Source: Georgenia daeguensis
Lineage (GTDB): Bacteria; Actinomycetota; Actinomycetes; Actinomycetales; Actinomycetaceae
Assembly (NCBI RefSeq): GCF_039537705.1
Contig: NZ_BAABBA010000001.1
Coordinates: 62,001 to 126,000 of the forward strand
Direction: 5' to 3'
DNA: 64,000 bases
This document shows, one piece after another, positions 34,827 to 43,609 of the stretch; within the stretch, counting starts at the first letter, position 1, and each line of letters begins with the position of its first letter. The notes under the pieces are model-generated. The model was not told where the DNA came from. It saw only the letters and a list, made by a program, of their open reading frames with translations, and searched no databases. A program made the translations under genes and the position numbers.

Positions 34827-35222
34827 ATGAACATCACCGCATCCGCCGTCAGCCTCAACGTCGCCGACCCGGCGGCCTCCGCCCGCTTCCTCGTCGACCA
34901 CTTCGGGTTCACCGAGGAGATGGCGGCCGACGGCTTCCACTCCTTGACCCGCCCGGACGCCGGCTTCAACGTCGCCTACCTGAGGGTCGGCCTGCCGACG
35001 CTGCCGGACGACCAGCGCGACGTCCACGCCCAGGGGCAGATCCTCGCCTTCGTCGTCGACGACCTCGAGGGCGAGCTGGCGCGCCTGCAGCACGAGGGCG
35101 TCGCGATCACCATGCCGCTGACGGTGGAGGAGTGGGGCGAGCGCGCGTTTCAGGTCCGCGACCCCAACGGCGTCATCGTCCAGCTGGTCGACTGGAACGG
35201 CCCGGCGACCCAGCAGTCCTGA
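34827..35222 (+). CDS. VOC-family (glyoxalase/bleomycin-resistance fold) protein
   Basis: A 131-residue single-domain VOC protein with two beta-alpha-beta-beta-beta modules: SVSLNVADPAASARFLVDHF, then LAFVVDDLEGELARLQHEGV and the C-terminal FQVRDPNGVIVQLVDW, a glyoxalase-type ending. The first-module metal-ligand position is Asn rather than His, so metal catalysis is unsure. ATG 34827 has GAGGAG upstream. Divergent from the TetR gene and probably regulated by it. Confidence 0.92.
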   Translation: MNITASAVSLNVADPAASARFLVDHFGFTEEMAADGFHSLTRPDAGFNVAYLRVGLPTLPDDQRDVHAQGQILAFVVDDLEGELARLQHEGVAITMPLTVEEWGERAFQVRDPNGVIVQLVDWNGPATQQS

Positions 35223-35227
35223 TTCGG

Positions 35228-35284
35228 CGAGTGCGACGACTTCCACCTGAAGCTTGGCCTCGAAGGTGGAAGACGTCGCACTCG
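35228..35284. terminator. 21-bp stem hairpin between convergent genes
   Basis: 35228-35248 (CGAGTGCGACG, then ACTTCCACCT) pairs with 35264-35284 with one mismatch around a 15-base loop. It sits between the convergent VOC gene and the ABC-2 permease and probably terminates both. Confidence 0.75.
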
Positions 35285-35309
35285 GCGGCCCGCACTGTCA
35301 CAGCGAAGC

Positions 35310-36113
35310 TCAGATGCTGTTCCGCATGGCCCGGATCCCGACCGCCAGGCCGACGGCCGCGACGACCGCCGCGGCGAGCCCGCCCTGCCACACCGCGGCG
35401 TCCCCGAACGCCCCGTCGAACAGCGCACGCTCGGCGTCGACCATGTAGGTCAACGGGTTGAACCGGGCCAGCACCTGCATCCACCCCGGGCCGGACTCCA
35501 GGGGCAGCAGCATCCCGGAGAGCAGCATGAGCGGGAACAGCAGGCCCTGCTGGACGGTCCAGAACATCCAGTCGCGCTCGCGGCTGACGATGCCGAGCGC
35601 GTAGCTCAGGGCGCCGAGGCCCATCCCGAACACGGCGAGCAGCGCCAGCCCCACCACCATGCCCGGGACGGACGGCCGGAAGCCGAACAGCGCCGCGATC
35701 CCGGAGATCACCAGCGACTGCAGCACGAGCGGAACCATCTCCTTGCACGCGCGCCCGATCATCAGCGCCGGCCGCGACACCGGCGAGACCAGCACCCGCT
35801 CGTGCGCCCCGGACTGGATCTCGTAGAGGAGGTTCGACCCGGTCATCGCCGTGCCGAAGAGCGCGACCATCACCACGATGCCCGGCACGAACCACTGGAA
35901 CGCCTGGGCGATCGGCAGCCCGGTCATGCCGCCGAGCAACGGGCCGTAGAGGGCGAGGAACATCAGCGGCTGCATGAGGGAGAACACGAGGCTGAACGGG
36001 TCGCGCAGCATGGGGCGCAGCTCGCGCACGAAGACGCTGACGGAGTCGTGCAGCACGCCCGACGGGCGGGGCGCGACGGTTGTCGGTGCGGTCACGGCGG
36101 TCACGGCGGTCAT
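35310..36113 (-). CDS. ABC-2 type exporter permease (DrrB-like)
   Basis: A 267-residue ABC-2 membrane protein with six helices: FVRELRPMLRDPFSLVFSLM, VPGIVVMVALFGTAMTGSNL, LLYEIQSGAHERVLVSPVSR and PLMLLSGMLLPLESGPGWMQ are the daunorubicin-exporter (DrrB/NodJ) pattern. The start overlaps the ATPase stop by 4 bp (ATGA). Together they form a complete drug/lipid-type exporter. Confidence 0.92.
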   Translation of the reverse strand: MTAVTAVTAPTTVAPRPSGVLHDSVSVFVRELRPMLRDPFSLVFSLMQPLMFLALYGPLLGGMTGLPIAQAFQWFVPGIVVMVALFGTAMTGSNLLYEIQSGAHERVLVSPVSRPALMIGRACKEMVPLVLQSLVISGIAALFGFRPSVPGMVVGLALLAVFGMGLGALSYALGIVSRERDWMFWTVQQGLLFPLMLLSGMLLPLESGPGWMQVLARFNPLTYMVDAERALFDGAFGDAAVWQGGLAAAVVAAVGLAVGIRAMRNSI

Positions 36114-37153
36114 CGCGAAGCTCCTGCGGTGGCGGGTTCGGGGGCGGTGGTCTCGGCGGCCGCGTTCTCCTCGCGAAGGCTGCGGCCGGTGAGGGCGAGG
36201 AAGACGTCGTCGAGGGTGGGCTGGGTCAGCTCGGCCGCGAGCACGCGGTGCCCGTGCGCGTCCAGCGTCCGCAGGAGGGGCGGAAGGACCCGGTCGCCGT
36301 GGTGGACCGCGACGGTCAGGCGCGTGCCCTCGGAGGTGGGCTCCGCCGTCGGCTCGGGGTTCGCCGCCCCGGACTCCTCGGCCGCGTGACGGGCGATCGC
36401 GACGGCGCCGGCGGGGTCGCCGTCGACGACGACGGTGATGCGGTCGCCGGCGAGGGTCGCCTTGAGGCGCGGGGCGGTGTCGTCGGCGATGAGCTCGCCG
36501 TGGTCCATGACCATCACCCGCTCGGCGAACTGGTCCGCCTCGTCGAGGTAGTGCGTGGTGAGCAGCAGCGTCATCCCGTACCGCTCGCGCAGCCGCAGGA
36601 TGTGCTCCCACAGGTTGGCGCGCGACTGCGGGTCCAGACCGGTGGACGGCTCGTCGAGGAAGAGCAGGCCCGGGCCGGGGATGAGGCCGAGCGCGATGTC
36701 CACCCGGCGCCGCTGCCCGCCGGAGAGCTTCAGGGTCTGCCGGTCCGCCACCTCGCCGAGACCGAGCGCCTCCACGAGCTCGTCCGCCCGGCGGCGGGTC
36801 TCGGCACGGCCCAGCCCGTAGAACGCGCCCTGACTGAGCAGCTCGTCGCGGACCCGCTGGTACTGTCCCGCGCCGTTCTTCTGACCGATGTAGCCGATGC
36901 GGGCCCGGACCTGGGCGGGTTCCCGGGCGACGTCGTGCCCGCACACGGTGGCGGTGCCGCTGGTGGGCTCGAGCAGCGTGGTGAGCATGCGCAGGGAGGT
37001 GGACTTGCCGGCCCCGTTGGGGCCGAGGAAGGCGGTGATCGCACCCGGCTCGACGTCCATGGTCAGGTCGCTCACGGCGACGACGGTGCGTCCCCCGGGC
37101 CCGCGGAACTCCTTGCGCAGCCCCCGGGAACTGATGATCGGTGCAGTGGTCAT
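36110..37153 (-). CDS. ABC exporter ATPase (DrrA-like)
   Basis: A 347-residue ATPase: Walker A FLGPNGAGKSTSLRML, Q-loop IGYIGQKNGAGQYQRVRDEL, signature LSGGQRRRVDIALGL, Walker B LLFLDEPSTGLDP, switch LTTHYLDEADQF. The C-terminal extension (LTQPTLDDVFLALTGRSLRE) is the DrrA-type GREEN-like domain. ATG 37153 is preferred over ATG 37174, which abuts the operator. Divergent from a WYL regulator, which should control it. Confidence 0.92.
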   Translation of the reverse strand: MTTAPIISSRGLRKEFRGPGGRTVVAVSDLTMDVEPGAITAFLGPNGAGKSTSLRMLTTLLEPTSGTATVCGHDVAREPAQVRARIGYIGQKNGAGQYQRVRDELLSQGAFYGLGRAETRRRADELVEALGLGEVADRQTLKLSGGQRRRVDIALGLIPGPGLLFLDEPSTGLDPQSRANLWEHILRLRERYGMTLLLTTHYLDEADQFAERVMVMDHGELIADDTAPRLKATLAGDRITVVVDGDPAGAVAIARHAAEESGAANPEPTAEPTSEGTRLTVAVHHGDRVLPPLLRTLDAHGHRVLAAELTQPTLDDVFLALTGRSLREENAAAETTAPEPATAGASR

Positions 37154-37175
37154 GACCAGCACGCTACGAACCATC

Positions 37176-37194
37176 GCGGTCAGATCCTGACCGC
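37176..37194. promoter_or_regulatory. perfect inverted repeat between the ABC exporter and WYL regulator
   Basis: GCGGTCAG (37176-37183) and CTGACCGC (37187-37194) with a 3-bp spacer form a perfect 19-bp dyad in the 62-bp divergent promoter region. Likely operator of the WYL regulator. Confidence 0.7.
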
Positions 37195-37215
37195 ATGCGA
37201 GCGTAGATTTCTGGC

Positions 37216-38172
37216 ATGCCCGATCCCACCGCCCGTGCCCTGAGGCTGCTGTCGCTGCTCCAGACGCACCGCTTCTGGTCCGGTCCCGAGCTGGCCGGCC
37301 GCCTGGGGGTGTCGGAGCGGACGCTGCGCCGCGACGTCGACCGGCTCCGCGAGCTCGGCTACCGGGTGGCCGCGCAGCCCGGCGCGGCCGGCGGGTACCA
37401 GCTCGAGAGCGGCGCCTCCGTGCCCCCGCTCCTTTTGGACGACGACGAGGCGGTCGCCATCGCCGTCGGGCTGCGGACCGCGGCCGTGCAGGGCGTCGGG
37501 GAGGGCGAGCAGACCTCGCTGCGGGCGCTGGCGAAGATCGAGCAGGTGCTTCCGCGCAACCTCCGCCGCCGCGTCTCCGCGCTGCAGGAGCACACGATCC
37601 CGGCCGTGCGGCCGGACGCCCGGGTGGCGGCCGACGTGCTCGCGCAGCTCGCGCTGGCCTGCCGAGACCACGAGCGGGTGCGCTTCCGCTACACCGCCCG
37701 CAGCGGGACGGAGACGTCCCGGCTCGTCGAGCCGCACTCCCTGGTCCCGCGCGAACGGAGGTGGTACCTCGTCGCCTGGGACGTGGCGCGGGCCGACTGG
37801 CGCACCTTCCGGATCGACCGGCTCACCGGCCTGTTCGGCACGGGCGCACGGGTGGCCCCGCGGGAGCTGCCGGCCGAGGACGCGGCCGAGTTCGTGCTCG
37901 CCGCGCACGCGGGCGCCGCACGCCGCTACGAGGCCACGGTCCGCATGCGCGCCACGATGGAGCAGGTCCGCGCACACTTCGGGGTCTGGGCGGCGGACGC
38001 CGTCGAGGGACCCCAGGGCACGGTCGACTGGCCGATCGGTGGCCCGTCCGTCCCGGAGCTGCTCATGGCGCTGCTCTGGATACCGCCGGACTACGAGTGG
38101 ACCCTGCTGTGCGACGACGACGTGGCCGCCGCCGTCCGCACCTTCCGTGACCGGCTGGCGGCTGCGGTGTGA
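37216..38172 (+). CDS. WYL-domain transcriptional regulator (YafY/DeoR-like HTH)
   Basis: A 318-residue regulator: N-terminal HTH_11 (RALRLLSLLQTHRFWSGPEL; RLGVSERTLRRDVDRLRELG), central WYL domain (RLVEPHSLVPRERRWYLVAWD, FRIDRL) and a WCX-type C-terminus. WYL proteins sense ligands or nucleic acid. It is divergent from and probably controls the DrrAB-type exporter through the dyad at 37176. Confidence 0.93.
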   Translation: MPDPTARALRLLSLLQTHRFWSGPELAGRLGVSERTLRRDVDRLRELGYRVAAQPGAAGGYQLESGASVPPLLLDDDEAVAIAVGLRTAAVQGVGEGEQTSLRALAKIEQVLPRNLRRRVSALQEHTIPAVRPDARVAADVLAQLALACRDHERVRFRYTARSGTETSRLVEPHSLVPRERRWYLVAWDVARADWRTFRIDRLTGLFGTGARVAPRELPAEDAAEFVLAAHAGAARRYEATVRMRATMEQVRAHFGVWAADAVEGPQGTVDWPIGGPSVPELLMALLWIPPDYEWTLLCDDDVAAAVRTFRDRLAAAV

Positions 38173-38181
38173 GGCGGGTCG

Positions 38182-38784
38182 TCAGTCCGCTCCGCGCAGC
38201 GGCACGAAGCTGAACCAGCCCACCTTTCTCGCGCGGACGTCGTCGCCGTGCCGGTCGACCACCATGAGGCGGCCGCGCACGGGCACCACCACGCGACCGC
38301 CGTCGGCCAGCTGGTCCACCAGGGCCTGCGGGAGCCGTCGCGCCTCCGCGGAGACGAGGATCCGGTCGAACGGCGCCTCCGCCGGGCGGCCCAGGCGCCC
38401 GGGCTCGGCCTGCTCGATCCGGGCGCCCGGAACGCCGGCGTCCAGCAGGTGCCGGCGTCCCATGGCCACGAGCTCGGGCTCGATCTCGACCCCCACCACG
38501 GACCCCGCGGGGCTGACGAGGCGGGCGAGGAGCGCGGTGGTCCAGCCGGAGCCCGAGCCGACGTCGAGCGCCCTGTCGCCCGGGCGCGGGTCCAGCTCCT
38601 CGAGCATCGCCGCCACCGTGCTCGGCTGGGAGCACGTCGCTCCGTGGCCGATGCGCAGCGGCATGTCGGCGTGCGCGAAGCGGAGCTGGTGCCACGGCAG
38701 GTAGTCACGGCGGTCGACCGCCGCCATCGCCGCACGCACCCGGTCGGAGGCCGGAGCGTCCGGCGGGATCGCCTCGTCGGACAC
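38182..38784 (-). CDS. pcm: protein-L-isoaspartate O-methyltransferase-like
   Basis: A 200-residue methyltransferase of the PCMT family. RRDYLPWHQLRFAHADMPLR and GHGATCSQPSTVAAMLEELD carry the isoaspartate-binding signature, followed by motif I LDVGSGSGWTTALLARLV and VVGVEIEPELV. The GTG start has GGGAG upstream. Some actinobacterial homologues act in peptide modification, but there is no precursor gene beside this one. Confidence 0.85.
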   Translation of the reverse strand: MSDEAIPPDAPASDRVRAAMAAVDRRDYLPWHQLRFAHADMPLRIGHGATCSQPSTVAAMLEELDPRPGDRALDVGSGSGWTTALLARLVSPAGSVVGVEIEPELVAMGRRHLLDAGVPGARIEQAEPGRLGRPAEAPFDRILVSAEARRLPQALVDQLADGGRVVVPVRGRLMVVDRHGDDVRARKVGWFSFVPLRGAD

Positions 38785-38913
38785 CTGCCCACTCCCTCAA
38801 CGGATCTGTCGGGCCCGCCGTCCCGATCCTTCCGCCGACGGCGGTGGCGCGCCTCCGCGCCGTGGACCCGGTCGGCGAGCCCGGTCCCCCGAGTGGGCCG
38901 CTACCGTGCGCTC

Positions 38914-39909
38914 ATGACATCTGCACCGCTCCAGGACGTTCGCTGGGGAATCATCGGCGTCGGAGCGGTGACGGAGCGCAAGTCCGGCCCCGGCCTGCAG
39001 CGCGCCGAGAGGTCCTCGCTCGTGGCGGTCATGCGCCGCGACGGCGCGAAGGCCGCCGACTTCGCCCACCGCCACGGCGTGCCCCGCTGGTACGACGACG
39101 CCGACGCCCTCATCGCGGACCCCGAGGTCGACGCCGTCTACGTCGCCACCCCGCCCGACAGTCACCGCGACTACGCCCTGCGCGCGGCCGCCGCCGGCAA
39201 GCCGGTGTACGTGGAGAAGCCGATGGCCCGCACCGCGGCCGAGTGCGAGGAGATGATCGCCGCGTGCGAGAGCGCCGGCGTGCCGCTCTTCGTTGCGTAC
39301 TACCGCCGCGCGATGCCGCGGTTCGTGCGCGTCAAGGAGCTTCTCGACGGCGGAGCCGTGGGCGAGGTCCGGGCGGTCACCGTGCGCCTGCACGCCCCGG
39401 CCGGGATGTGGCAACCCGACAACCTTCCGTGGCGGCTGCGGCCGGAGATCTCGGGTGGCGGCCTGTTCGTCGACCTGGGCTCGCACACCCTCGACCTGCT
39501 GGACCACCTGCTCGGACCCGTCGAGACCGTCACCGGCCTCGCCGCGAACCTGGCCGGTCGCTACCCCGCGGAGGACCATGTCGCGGCCACGTTCGGCTTC
39601 GCCTCCGGTGTCGTCGGGACGGGGCTGTGGGCCTTCGACGCCGCGGTGCGGCGGGACGAGGTCGAGATCGTCGGCACCGCCGGCGCGCTGACCTTCTCCA
39701 GCTTCGGGGAGGAACCGCTGGTGCTGCGCACCCCCCACGGTGAGGAGCACATCGAGGCGCCCTACCCCGAGGTGGTGCAGCAGCCGCTCATCCAGCTGGT
39801 CGTCGACGAGCTGACCGGTCGCGGGACGGCGCCGAGCACCGGGCGGAGCGCGTTGCGCACGGCCCGGGTCGTCGACGCGGTGCTCGCCGACCACCGTGCG
39901 GGACGCTGA
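38914..39909 (+). CDS. Gfo/Idh/MocA-family NAD(P)-dependent oxidoreductase
   Basis: A 331-residue enzyme. The N-terminal Rossmann domain has WGIIGVGAVTERKSGPGLQR, VDAVYVATPPDSHRDYAL and the EKP motif VYVEKPMARTAAE (catalytic Lys). The C-terminal domain has GGGLFVDLGSHTLDLLDHLL with the conserved Asp/His. The substrate is a sugar or polyol derivative, not identifiable. ATG 38914. Monocistronic. Confidence 0.92.
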   Translation: MTSAPLQDVRWGIIGVGAVTERKSGPGLQRAERSSLVAVMRRDGAKAADFAHRHGVPRWYDDADALIADPEVDAVYVATPPDSHRDYALRAAAAGKPVYVEKPMARTAAECEEMIAACESAGVPLFVAYYRRAMPRFVRVKELLDGGAVGEVRAVTVRLHAPAGMWQPDNLPWRLRPEISGGGLFVDLGSHTLDLLDHLLGPVETVTGLAANLAGRYPAEDHVAATFGFASGVVGTGLWAFDAAVRRDEVEIVGTAGALTFSSFGEEPLVLRTPHGEEHIEAPYPEVVQQPLIQLVVDELTGRGTAPSTGRSALRTARVVDAVLADHRAGR

Positions 39910-39965
39910 GGCTCGCGGGACGCTGACTTCGCGCGGCACGAAGCGGCGGCGGGCGGTGAGGCGTC

Positions 39966-40517
39966 TCAGCCGGTGGGGCCGTCCCAGACCAGCGAGCCCG
40001 GCTCGCTGAGCCGGGCGCCCTCGGCCACCGGGTGCTCCCGGAGACCGCCGTCGTGCATGAGGTGGCGCACCCTCACGCCGTGCGCCAGCGCCGCGACGTC
40101 GGAGATCAGCCTCCGGTGGCAGCGCCACCACACCGCCTCCGAGCACATCACCGCCACCCGGCCCCGGGCGGCCTGCTCGAGCAGATCGTCCATGGCGGCG
40201 CGGAAGTCCGGCTCGCGCGTCCAGCCGGCGTAGGCGCGGAAGGCGTCCACCTGCCACCAGGTGTCCGGGGACGGGGTGCCCTTCGGCAGGTGGCGGCGGC
40301 CGCCGAGGCGTTCCTCCCACCGGTAGGCGACACCGGCGTCGGGCAGCCACCGCTCCAGCGCCTCCCGCTTCACGTCCGGGTTGCTCCGCGAGCCGGGGAA
40401 GCGTCGCACGTCCACGAGGTCGGTCACCCCGGCGCCCTGCAGGAGCCCGGCGAGGCGGTCGCGGTCCAGGGCCGCGTGCCCGACGGTGAGAAGCTGGGCC
40501 GCATCCTCCGAGGTCAT
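39966..40517 (-). CDS. DUF488 family protein
   Basis: A 183-residue DUF488 protein with VDLVDVRRFPGSRSNPDV-type N-terminus (here TDLVDVRRFPGSRSNPDVKR) and the cysteine motif VMCSEAVWWRCHRRLISDV. Family function is unknown. The ATG at 40517 is 57 bp from the divergent phosphatase start. Confidence 0.92.
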   Translation of the reverse strand: MTSEDAAQLLTVGHAALDRDRLAGLLQGAGVTDLVDVRRFPGSRSNPDVKREALERWLPDAGVAYRWEERLGGRRHLPKGTPSPDTWWQVDAFRAYAGWTREPDFRAAMDDLLEQAARGRVAVMCSEAVWWRCHRRLISDVAALAHGVRVRHLMHDGGLREHPVAEGARLSEPGSLVWDGPTG

Positions 40518-40573
40518 GGGCCGGATCGTAGGCAGTTACCGCCGACTTCCGCCCGCCGTGCCACAGTGGTGGC

Positions 40574-41332
40574 GTGCACGCGATCGGCTCCCTGGTGCTC
40601 GTCCGCCACGGCGAGTCGGTCGGCAACGCCCGCGGCCTGTTCTCCGGCATGCTCGACGTCGACCTCACGCCCGCCGGCGAGGAGGCCTGCCGCGTGGCCG
40701 GCGCCCGGCTGGCCGGGTCCGGCTGGGCCCCGGACGTCGTCGTCACCTCCGAGCTCACGCGCGGCTGGCGCACGGCCGAGCTGATCATGGCCGCGCTGCT
40801 CTCACCCGCGCCGATCCTGCGGACCTGGCGGCTGAACGAGCGCAGCTACGGGGCGCTGTCGGGGTACTCGAAGGCAGAGATCCTCGAGGAGCACGGGCCC
40901 GAGCTTTTCCTCCACTGGCGCCGCTCCTACGAGGGCCGTCCGCCGGCGCTCGACGAGCGCACCCTCGCCGTGTGGCGGTCGCTCAGCCCGTTCGACCGGC
41001 TGCCCGCCGAGGCGCTCGCCGCGACCGAGTCGCTGGCGGACGTCGTCGCCCGCATCCGGGCGTGGCTGCCGGAGCTGGACGCGGAGCTGCGCGCCGGACG
41101 CGACGTGCTCGTCGTGGCGCACGGGAACTCCCTGCGCGCACTGTGCGCCGTGCTGGACGACCTGACGCCGGAGGAGCTCTCCGTGCTCAACCTTCCCAAT
41201 GCCCGCCCGCTGCGCTACGACCTCGTCGACGGCGGTGACAGGCTCCGGCCCCGCGTGCGCGGCGGACGCTACCTCGACCCCGAGGCGGCGCGCGCGGAGG
41301 CCCTCGTCATCGCCAGCCAGGGCGGCACCTGA
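40574..41332 (+). CDS. histidine phosphatase, 2,3-bisphosphoglycerate-dependent phosphoglycerate mutase-like
   Basis: A 252-residue member of histidine phosphatase branch 1. The phospho-His is in LVLVRHGESVGNARGLFSG, the acid/base Glu in RLNERSYGALSGYSKAEILE and the second His in VVAHGNSLRALCAVLDDL. RLNERSYGALSG and WRRSYEGRPP match the dPGM (GpmA) subgroup, so phosphoglycerate mutase activity is plausible, though a second gpm elsewhere is likely. The GTG start; its stop overlaps the next ATG by one base (TGATG). Confidence 0.88.
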   Translation: MHAIGSLVLVRHGESVGNARGLFSGMLDVDLTPAGEEACRVAGARLAGSGWAPDVVVTSELTRGWRTAELIMAALLSPAPILRTWRLNERSYGALSGYSKAEILEEHGPELFLHWRRSYEGRPPALDERTLAVWRSLSPFDRLPAEALAATESLADVVARIRAWLPELDAELRAGRDVLVVAHGNSLRALCAVLDDLTPEELSVLNLPNARPLRYDLVDGGDRLRPRVRGGRYLDPEAARAEALVIASQGGT

Positions 41333-41982
41333 TGGACCGGCGCGAGCGGCGACCGGTTCCCGCCGTCGCCGGGCCCACGGAGGGCACCGTCGCCGGAGCC
41401 TCACCGGGACTGCGACTGCTCGTCGTCGGAGAGTCGACGGCGGCCGGTACCGGCGCCCCGACGCACGAGACCTCGTTCGTCGGCCACCTCGCCCGCGAGC
41501 TCGCCGCGGACGGCCGGGAGGTGACCTGGCGTGCGGTCGGGCGCGACGGCGCCCGCGCCCGGGCGGTGACCCGCGACCTCGTGCCGGCGGCGGCCGGCTG
41601 GGACCCCAGCCACGTGGTCGTGCTCATCGGCATCAACGACCTTCAGCTGGCGTGGCGTCCCGGCGCGTGGGCCACCGACGTCACGGCGCTCCTGCGCGAG
41701 ATCACCGCCACCTGGCCCCGGTCACGCGTCGTCATCAGCGGGCTCCCCGACGTCACCGCGATCCCCGCGATCCCGGAGCCGCTGCGCCGGGTCCTTGCCC
41801 GCAAGGCCCGCCGGTTCGGGTGGGCGACCGAGCGGGCGGCCGCGGGGACCGGCGCGGTGTACGTCCAGGTCGACCACCTGCCGCTGACGCGGGAGGACTT
41901 CTCGGGAGACGGCGTGCATCCGGGCCCCGCCGGGTACGCGCGCTGGGCCCGGGCGCTGGCGCCGGCGGTTCGGGGCTGCTGA
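41332..41982 (+). CDS. SGNH/GDSL hydrolase
   Basis: A 216-residue cytoplasmic SGNH-fold esterase. Block I is LLVVGESTAAGTG (Ser nucleophile, GES in place of GDS), block III is VVLIGINDLQLAW (Asn oxyanion) and block V DGVHPGPAGYARWA (Asp/His). No signal peptide. Coupled to the phosphatase upstream by a TGATG junction. Confidence 0.92.
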   Translation: MDRRERRPVPAVAGPTEGTVAGASPGLRLLVVGESTAAGTGAPTHETSFVGHLARELAADGREVTWRAVGRDGARARAVTRDLVPAAAGWDPSHVVVLIGINDLQLAWRPGAWATDVTALLREITATWPRSRVVISGLPDVTAIPAIPEPLRRVLARKARRFGWATERAAAGTGAVYVQVDHLPLTREDFSGDGVHPGPAGYARWARALAPAVRGC

Positions 41983-42079
41983 CCCCGCCCCCGGCTGCAA
42001 CTGGCGGCAAGGCGTGGCCCTGCTGGGCGGGGCGCGGGTACGTTCTGGGGAGCATCAGCCACCCGACGGGAGCGTCACC

Positions 42080-42634
42080 ATGACCGAGGCCACCACCACC
42101 GAGCTGTCTCCGTGGCCGAAGAAGGCCCGCGGGCCCCGGCACCTCGTGGTCATGGGGGTCTCCGGTGGCGGCAAGTCGACGATTGCGATGATGCTGGCCG
42201 GCAAGCTCGGGTACGTCTTCGCCGAGGGCGACGAGTTCCACAGCGAGGCCAACCGCGAGAAGATGCGCTCCGGCAACCCGCTGAACGACGACGACCGCGC
42301 GCCGTGGCTGCAGTCCATCCAGGAATGGATGACCGCCGAGGCCCGCGTGGGCCACTCCACCGTGGTCACCTGCTCCGCCCTGAGGCGCAAGTACCGCGAC
42401 GTCCTGCGCGGGGCCGAGGGCAGCACCATCTTCGTGCACATGGCGCCGCCTGTTGACCTCACGCTCGAGCGCATGGAGGCTCGGCAGGGCCACTACATGC
42501 CGCCCAGCCTGCTGACCTCCCAGATCGACACGCTCGAGGAGCTCGAGCCCGACGAGGACGGCTTCAAGGTCTTCAACGTCGGCACCCCCACGCAGGTTCT
42601 CGGCGAGGTCCTCGAGCAGCTCAAGGACCGCTGA
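42080..42634 (+). CDS. gntK: gluconokinase
   Basis: A 184-residue gluconate kinase: P-loop LVVMGVSGGGKSTIAMMLA, substrate motif EGDEFHSEANREKMRSGNPL with DDDRAPWLQSI, and TCSALRRKYRDVLRG, all diagnostic of GntK. Produces 6-phosphogluconate for the pentose phosphate route. ATG 42080 has GGGAG upstream. No gluconate transporter is adjacent. Confidence 0.94.
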   Translation: MTEATTTELSPWPKKARGPRHLVVMGVSGGGKSTIAMMLAGKLGYVFAEGDEFHSEANREKMRSGNPLNDDDRAPWLQSIQEWMTAEARVGHSTVVTCSALRRKYRDVLRGAEGSTIFVHMAPPVDLTLERMEARQGHYMPPSLLTSQIDTLEELEPDEDGFKVFNVGTPTQVLGEVLEQLKDR

Positions 42635-42662
42635 CGGCGGACGCTGCGCGGACCCGGGCCCT

Positions 42663-42736
42663 GCTGCCCCCGGTCCTTCGGCTGAGCCGGGCCGCCGCCG
42701 CTGCCCCCGGTCCTTCGGCTGAGCCGGGCCGCCGCG
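42663..42736. repeat. 37-bp tandem duplication after gntK
   Basis: Units 42663-42699 and 42700-42736 both begin GCTGCCCCCGGTCCTTCGGC and contain CCCGG...CCGGG arms that may form weak hairpins. Lies 28 bp after the gluconokinase stop. Confidence 0.9.
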
Positions 42737-42803
42737 CGCCCGGCCCGGTCCCTCCGACGACCGCCGGTTCCCGCTGCGGCGGCCCATCGGTGATGATGGC
42801 AGC

Positions 42804-43472
42804 ATGCGACTGATCCTCGTGCGCCACGGCCAGACCAGCTCCAACGTCGGCGGACTGCTCGACACCGACGAGCCCGGAGCGGACCTCACCGACCTCGGCC
42901 GCGAGCAGGCCGCAGCCCTGCCGGGGGCGCTGGACGGCGAACCCATCGACCTGATCGTCGCCTCCACCCTCGTGCGCACCCAGCAGACGGCGTTCCCCCT
43001 CGCCACCGCGACCGGGCTGGAGACCCTCGTCCGCCCCGGCGTGCGCGAGATCCGGGCGGGCGACCTGGAGATGCGCGGCGACCTGCCGTCGGTGCGGACG
43101 TACCTCGGGACGATCTTCGAGTGGAGCGCCGGCAACCTGGACGCGCGCATGCCCGGCGCGGAGAGCGGGGCGGAGTTCTTCGCCCGCTACGACGAGGTGG
43201 TCGCCGAGGTCGCCGCCACCGGCGCGAGCACTGCGGTGGTCGTGAGCCACGGGGCGGCGATCCGCTCGTGGGTGGCTGCCCGCACGGACAACGTCAGCAT
43301 CGAGCACGCCGCGACGCACCCGGTGACCAACACGGGCGCCGTCGTCGTCGAGGGCAGCCCCGCGGAGGGCTGGACCACGCTCACGTGGGAGGGGCACGCA
43401 CTCGGCGGGCCCGCCGTCGAGCAGCTGGAGGCCGACGGCGCCGCCGCCGACACGGTGGACGTGCAGGGCTGA
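42804..43472 (+). CDS. histidine phosphatase family protein
   Basis: A 222-residue branch 1 histidine phosphatase: LILVRHGQTSSNVGGLLDTD, IVASTLVRTQQTAFPLA, REIRAGDLEMRGDL (acid Glu) and VVVSHGAAIRSWVAARTDN. The layout fits broad-specificity phosphatases rather than mutases. Monocistronic. Confidence 0.9.
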   Translation: MRLILVRHGQTSSNVGGLLDTDEPGADLTDLGREQAAALPGALDGEPIDLIVASTLVRTQQTAFPLATATGLETLVRPGVREIRAGDLEMRGDLPSVRTYLGTIFEWSAGNLDARMPGAESGAEFFARYDEVVAEVAATGASTAVVVSHGAAIRSWVAARTDNVSIEHAATHPVTNTGAVVVEGSPAEGWTTLTWEGHALGGPAVEQLEADGAAADTVDVQG

Positions 43473-43515
43473 GACGCCGTCGTGACGCCTGCGTGACGGC
43501 GCCGTCCCGGCCGCG

Positions 43516-43537
43516 CCATACGTACTTGTGCGTATGG
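43516..43537. promoter_or_regulatory. dyad upstream of the small secreted protein
   Basis: CCATACG (43516-43522) and CGTATGG (43531-43537), 8-bp spacer, form a perfect inverted repeat 73 bp before the start codon at 43610. The AT-rich core stands out locally; probable regulator or promoter element. Confidence 0.5.
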
Positions 43538-43609
43538 TCGGCGCCGCCCGGACTCACGAGACTCCCTGTGAGGCCGCCACCGGGGCGGCACAGCACCTAG
43601 GAGGATCCC

